A stretch of DNA of 64,000 nt, taken from assembly GCF_038502225.1 (NCBI RefSeq), contig NC_091353.1:3126379-3190378 (forward strand), given 5' to 3'. Below, piece by piece: positions 51,601-57,569 of the stretch. Made by a program: the position numbers and the translations under genes. Each line of letters starts with the position of its first letter. Position 1 is the first letter of the stretch. Below the pieces are notes generated by a model. It ran no database searches. It worked only from the letters and a program-made list of their open reading frames with translations, and was not told the origin of the DNA. Origin of the DNA: Cherax quadricarinatus. Lineage: Eukaryota; Arthropoda; Malacostraca; Decapoda; Parastacidae.

Positions 51601-54600
51601 GTATTGCCAAAAAAAATTACGAATATTTAGGCCATCAACTGTGAACCCAAAAATCATAAAAACCAATAACAGCCTAAATCACCTTGAAAAAAAAATATTA
51701 ATTTGCTCTCTGACACAATGAGTTATCATGGCCATTAAAAGTTATTCCACTGTTATGTCACAGGAGTAACAAGATGGTTTCAAGTAAATACAGCTTTCCT
51801 TTTCTGTCTGATCACTTTAGTGTTGCTCAATAATTAGACAAAAACAAATGTTACACGAATAACCCACACACAAGAGAGAGGAGCTTATGACGATGTTTCG
51901 GTCTGACTTGGACCATTTATAAAGTCACAGTGTGACTTTGTAAATGGTCCAAGTCAGACTGAAACGTCGTAAGCTCCTCTCTCATATGTGCGGGTTGTGT
52001 ATCGTTCCAGTCACAGTATTGTGCCTTTTTGTTATTTAAAGACAAATGTTCTAAAATTTAAGTAGTGAATGATTTCCATAAGTTTCCTTTTAATAATTCT
52101 GGCGAGCCTTTTCTTATTTTGTAAATCTTTGGGGAACTTTCTAGTGAAAACTCACCAGTCTCATTGCTATCACAGTACAGTATTTAGGCAGCTGTCAGGG
52201 AAATACAACCCCAATGTAGTTGTCAAGGAAATACAACCCCAATGTAGTTGTCAAGGAAATACAACCCCAATGTAGTTGTCAAGGAAATACAACCCCAATG
52301 TAGTTGTCAAGGAAATACAACCCCAATGTAGTTGTCAAGGAATTACAACCCCAATATAGTTGTCAAGGAAATACAACCCCAAAGTAGTTGTCAAGGAAAT
52401 ACAACCCCAAAGTAGTTGTCAAGGAAATACAACCCCACCTCCCCTGATTACTGTTGCAAAACCCAAAGGCTCTATTATTATCTTCTTCTTTACTTATTAA
52501 CAAAAGCTACACTCATGTTGGAACAATATAATTTATTGGATGTTGCTTTCATGTTATTCTATATAGCACATCCCATTTTTTTATTCAATGTGAATTCCTT
52601 GTAAATGTTGCAAATCAGAGCACAAATAAGTTATCAAAGCTCATTTAATGTTAAAAGTCAGAGTAATATGCACCTGTACCCATATTTTCTAGGAATATAC
52701 CAGAGGATGTGATTTAGTAAAGTAATTTACTCCTACACAGAAGTAAATAAGAAATTAAATACCGAGGACAGGAAACCATAAGCACAGATCTGCTCCTGTA
52801 GCTATGAACAGGTAAATACAAACTAATTTTTTTTGTACCTGTGTGTTAGTATATTGCATTTTCTATACAGTACAGCTGATCCCCCACTCATGACATTAAG
52901 ATGCTCCTCAAACTTGTTCATAAGCCAGCTGTTTGGAACCTGGAACTTATTTCCCCATAGACACATTAAAGATGCATGCAACCGGCCATAATATTCCACA
53001 TCTAATTACTGTTATTTTAACTAAGGATATTAACCAAATATTTTACAATGAACTATTTCTTTTCACTTACCATTTTAAAAACTGTAGAATGAATGTATGT
53101 TACTTCAACAAATGAGTCACAATACATTACAGAGTAGAGATGTGTAGGAGCTGGCAGAAACTGGACAGAGAAAAAGGAGAATGAAGGGAAAACAAACTCA
53201 TTCTTCACACTGAACAAACCATTGGTTTTCAAGGAAGAAAAAAATCAGGCAATTCAGTAAAGGTTTTCATTAGGGGACAGCTAAGAATCAAATAGAGTAC
53301 TTACTATGCTTATTGTCGTACCAGATTTTGACCAATCGATCACTAGCTGCAGCTGTGGCAAAGAGAGTGCCGTCTGGAGAAAAAGACAAAAAAACAGTCG
53401 GGGCAGCTGTCACACACCGCCACACACAAATCCACATCGGTTCCTCCTCGTCTGAGCCCTCGCATTCCAAATCAAATGTCACAGGACATGAACCTATCAG
53501 AGGGATTGACAAAAAAATTTATTAGAATATACATCATATTAAAACTATGTAGTTGTTTATTTTTCCTTCTTTTAGAATATAATGTTGTACTGTGTTCTGG
53601 TCCCTTTACCTCCATTTTTGAAGTTTGAGAGATTTCTTCTAACTAAATTTTTGAGAATGAAACAAGGCCACATAAATAGTAGTTATGACATTTACAGAAC
53701 ACTTTAGCCATGTAAGTCACTAAGGCCACATAAAAATGCTCTAATAACTTACCTACATGAAACAATCATAACTAAACAATACTAATTCAAAACAAAATCG
53801 AGTGAAGAATATTCAGCTACTAAAAAAAATCCAGCTTATATTTTAAATTTCTTTAAAAATCTCAACAAATTCTCTTAAATCAAAACTTATGGAAATCCAA
53901 TAAACATTCCTGACCACACATTATGCAAGGATAAAAAGTTACAAACTCCACAGGAAGTGGAGAAGAATCCTTCCTCGTAAGCCATACGTGTTGTAAGAGG
54001 CAACTACAAAGCTGGGACCAAGGGGCTAGTAACCCCTTCTCCTATATAAATTACTAAATGTAAAGAGAATTTTTTTTTTTTTTTTTGGAAGGGGGGGGGT
54101 CACCCTGTCTCAGTGGGAGATGGCCAATGGGTTAAAAAAAATAGTAGATACAAAATGCATAAATTTTACAAGAGTGGAGATTAATTCACCATCTTGTGCA
54201 GGTGCAAGTCTTGCCAGTGGAGCAGCCCACATCTGTAGAACATCCCCTGCTGTCAATAACCTTGTTCCTTCCACATTCCATGACAAGGTATTTATGTAAT
54301 TCTCTGCCTCAATAACTCCAGTTTGAATCCAGCGGTAGTCAAGTCGCTGCAAAGGCAAGCTAGATTTAATTCTCATCTTCAGTATAATCACAAAAAATCT
54401 CACCCAATTTTTTTTTTTTTATCCTATGGCTCCTCAAAATAACATTTAGTAAGGAAAACACATAGGAGGCTTTCACATCAGCACATCTATACTTGCAATG
54501 TACAGGTGCTCCTCGACTTATGATGGGGTTACGTTCCAACGAGCTCGTTCCAAGTCAAAAATATCATAAGTTGAATATGAATATGATATGCTACATAAAT

Positions 54601-57532
54601 AAGCCAAAAAATAACTAGTCACTGAATAAGCAAACAGACAATTACTGTAACTAACTAAATACCAGGAATGTATGAAAGTATAGTAGTACCAACACTCTTA
54701 TATGGGTGTGAAGCTTAGGTTGTGAATGCAGCAGCGAGGAGGCGGTTGGAGGCAGTAGAGATGTCCTGTCTAAGGGCAATGTGTGGTGTAAATGTTATGC
54801 AGAAAATTCAGAGTGTGGAAATTAGGAGGTGTGGAGTTAATAAAAGTATTAGTCAGAGGGCTGAAGAGGGGTTGTTGAGGTGGTTTGGTCATTTAGAGAG
54901 AATGGATCAAAGTAGAATGACATGGAGAGTATTTAAGTTTGTAGGGGAAGGAAGGCGGGGTAGGGGGTCATCCTCGAAAAGGTTGGAAGGAAGGGTTAAG
55001 GGAGGTTTTGTGGGCGAGGTGCTTGGACTTCCAGCAGGCATGCGTGAGCATGTTTGATAGGAGTGAATGGAGACAAATAGTATTTGGGACCTGACGATCT
55101 GTTGGAGTGTGACCAGGGTAATAATTAGCGAAGGGATTCAGGCAACTGGTTATTTTTATATAGCCAGACTTGAGCCCTGGAAATGGGAAGTACAATGCCT
55201 GCACTCTAAAGGAGGGGTTCGGGATATTGGCAGTTTGGAGGGATATGCTGTGTATCTTTATACGTACTTATATATGCTTCTAAGCTGTTGTGTTCTGAGC
55301 ACCTCTACAAAAACAGTGATTATGTATGAGTGAGGTGAAAGAGTTGAATGATGATGAAAGTATTTTCTTTTTGGGGATTTTCTTTTTGGGTCACCCTGCC
55401 TCGGTGGGAGACGGCCGACTTGTTAAAGAAAAAAAATTAAATAGTGCCAGTACTGAAAAGTAAATAAATTAATACAAGTTACAGACCTGTTGCCTTCATG
55501 CGAAGTATCATTAGTTGAACCATCCTAAGTTGAAGAGCACCTGTGCAAGTACAGGTCTCCCTCAACATTCACGTTTTCAACTTTCACGGGCTTCACACAT
55601 TCGCGAATTCCCAACCGCCAAATTCCCAGCCACCAAATTCCGAGCCGCCAAATCATATTTAAGTTTCCCGCCACCTGCGAGTCCCTACTACCCTCCCTCC
55701 GACCCCCGCAACTGGCAGCCAGCCCTCCCACCACTCAGTGTGGTGAGTGTTTTGTTTGTTCATTATTTGCTATTAAACTACAGTATAAATAATGTAAACC
55801 CATTCATGACTGCATATTGGAATGGCTATTCGGACAGGTATTAGACAGTGACATCATGTGTTTACTCTTGAACACTGCAAAGAATTGAACATTTCTGCTA
55901 CAGCTAATAATAACAATAGTAATAATAATAATAATAATAATAAATATGATATAATTGAAGGAAATTGTACAAAAATACGAGGGAGTGGTTGACACATCGT
56001 CAGTGTGACTTTGTTTATGCTGGAGTGAACGTTAGTCTCCCTGCTCTTCCAAACATTTCACAATAATTCATTGTGTTTGGTGCTTGTAGATTGAGTGTGA
56101 CTGGAGTGGTAGAGGCAGTGATTGAGGCAATGGTATTTAATAACATACATGTTAATAATAATACATGTAATAATATGTACATGTAATAATATGTACTATT
56201 ATTATTTATAACATATATGTTATTAAATACATACATGTTAACCCTTTCAGGGTCCAAGGCCCAAATCTGGAGTCACGCACCAGTGTCCAAGAATTTTCAA
56301 AAAAAAAATTTGTTATTTTTTCTTATGAAATCGTAGAGAATCTTTTTGTGAAGGTAATAAAACAAAAAGTTTGAAATTTGGTGGAAAATTGACGAAATTA
56401 TGCTCTCGCGAATTTTGATGTGTCAGCGATATTTACGAATCGGCGATTTTGCCGACTTTGACTCCCATTTTAGGCCAATTACATTATTCCAATCGACCAA
56501 ATTCTTAGCTATTTCACTAGTATTACTTCTATTCTATCGATTGAGCACAAGAAATCGTCAAGTCAACTGTTTCAACTACAAAATAAAGTGATCGGAAATT
56601 GTTAATTTGGCCAATTTAACACAAAGTTCAAAATATTCCAATTTCAAAATAGGGTCCAGAATGAACAATGTAGGCATTCCTGGCACTAAACTAACATTTC
56701 CTCTGTTCATTAGTTATGTTTTGAGGCTTTACAAATAAATTCCGTTTTGATTTTTTATTCACGTAATGAATTTTTATTCACACCAAAAAATAGAAGATTT
56801 ACTGTTATGCAATACTGTAATAATTGTATAAATATCATCACCATATTTGTGAATGTATATTAGACCCACCAGCTGTCGTGTATTAGACATGTGAGGTCGT
56901 TTGTTTACTCTTGAATATCGGCAAAAATTTAACATTTCTGCTACTTTGAGCTCAGTTTCAAACCATTTCCAGTGCTAAAACCAATCAAAATCATCTCTAT
57001 TTCTGTAATATGTCTTCCATTCTATCAAATGAGACCAAGAAATCGCAAATACAACTATAAAAAACATACGAAAAAACACTGCAAAGTTGCTGTTTTAATC
57101 GAAAAATCATGATTTCATTTTTTTTCTCTCATTATACACAGTGTGCTACAGGATCTGTTTTATGTGGTGCACACATACCACATAGATGTATTCTCTCATA
57201 TCTAGGCCCAAATGTACCACTCACAGTTTATCAGAGTGAGCTGAGCTCATGGCGTAGATCTACGGTTTGGACCCTGAACGTAAAGCCGTAGATCTACGGG
57301 ACGGACCCTGAAAGGGTTAATAATAATACATGTTATTAATAATAACATGTACTATTATTATTTATAACATATATGTTATTAAATACCACTGCCTCAACCG
57401 CTGAATTATTGTGAAATGTTTGGAAGAGCAGTGAGACTAATGTTCACTCCAGCATAAACAGTCACACTGACGATATGTCAACCACTCCCTCGTATTTTTG
57501 TACAATTTCCTTCTTCAATTATATCGTATTTA

Positions 57533-57569
<37 letters not shown>

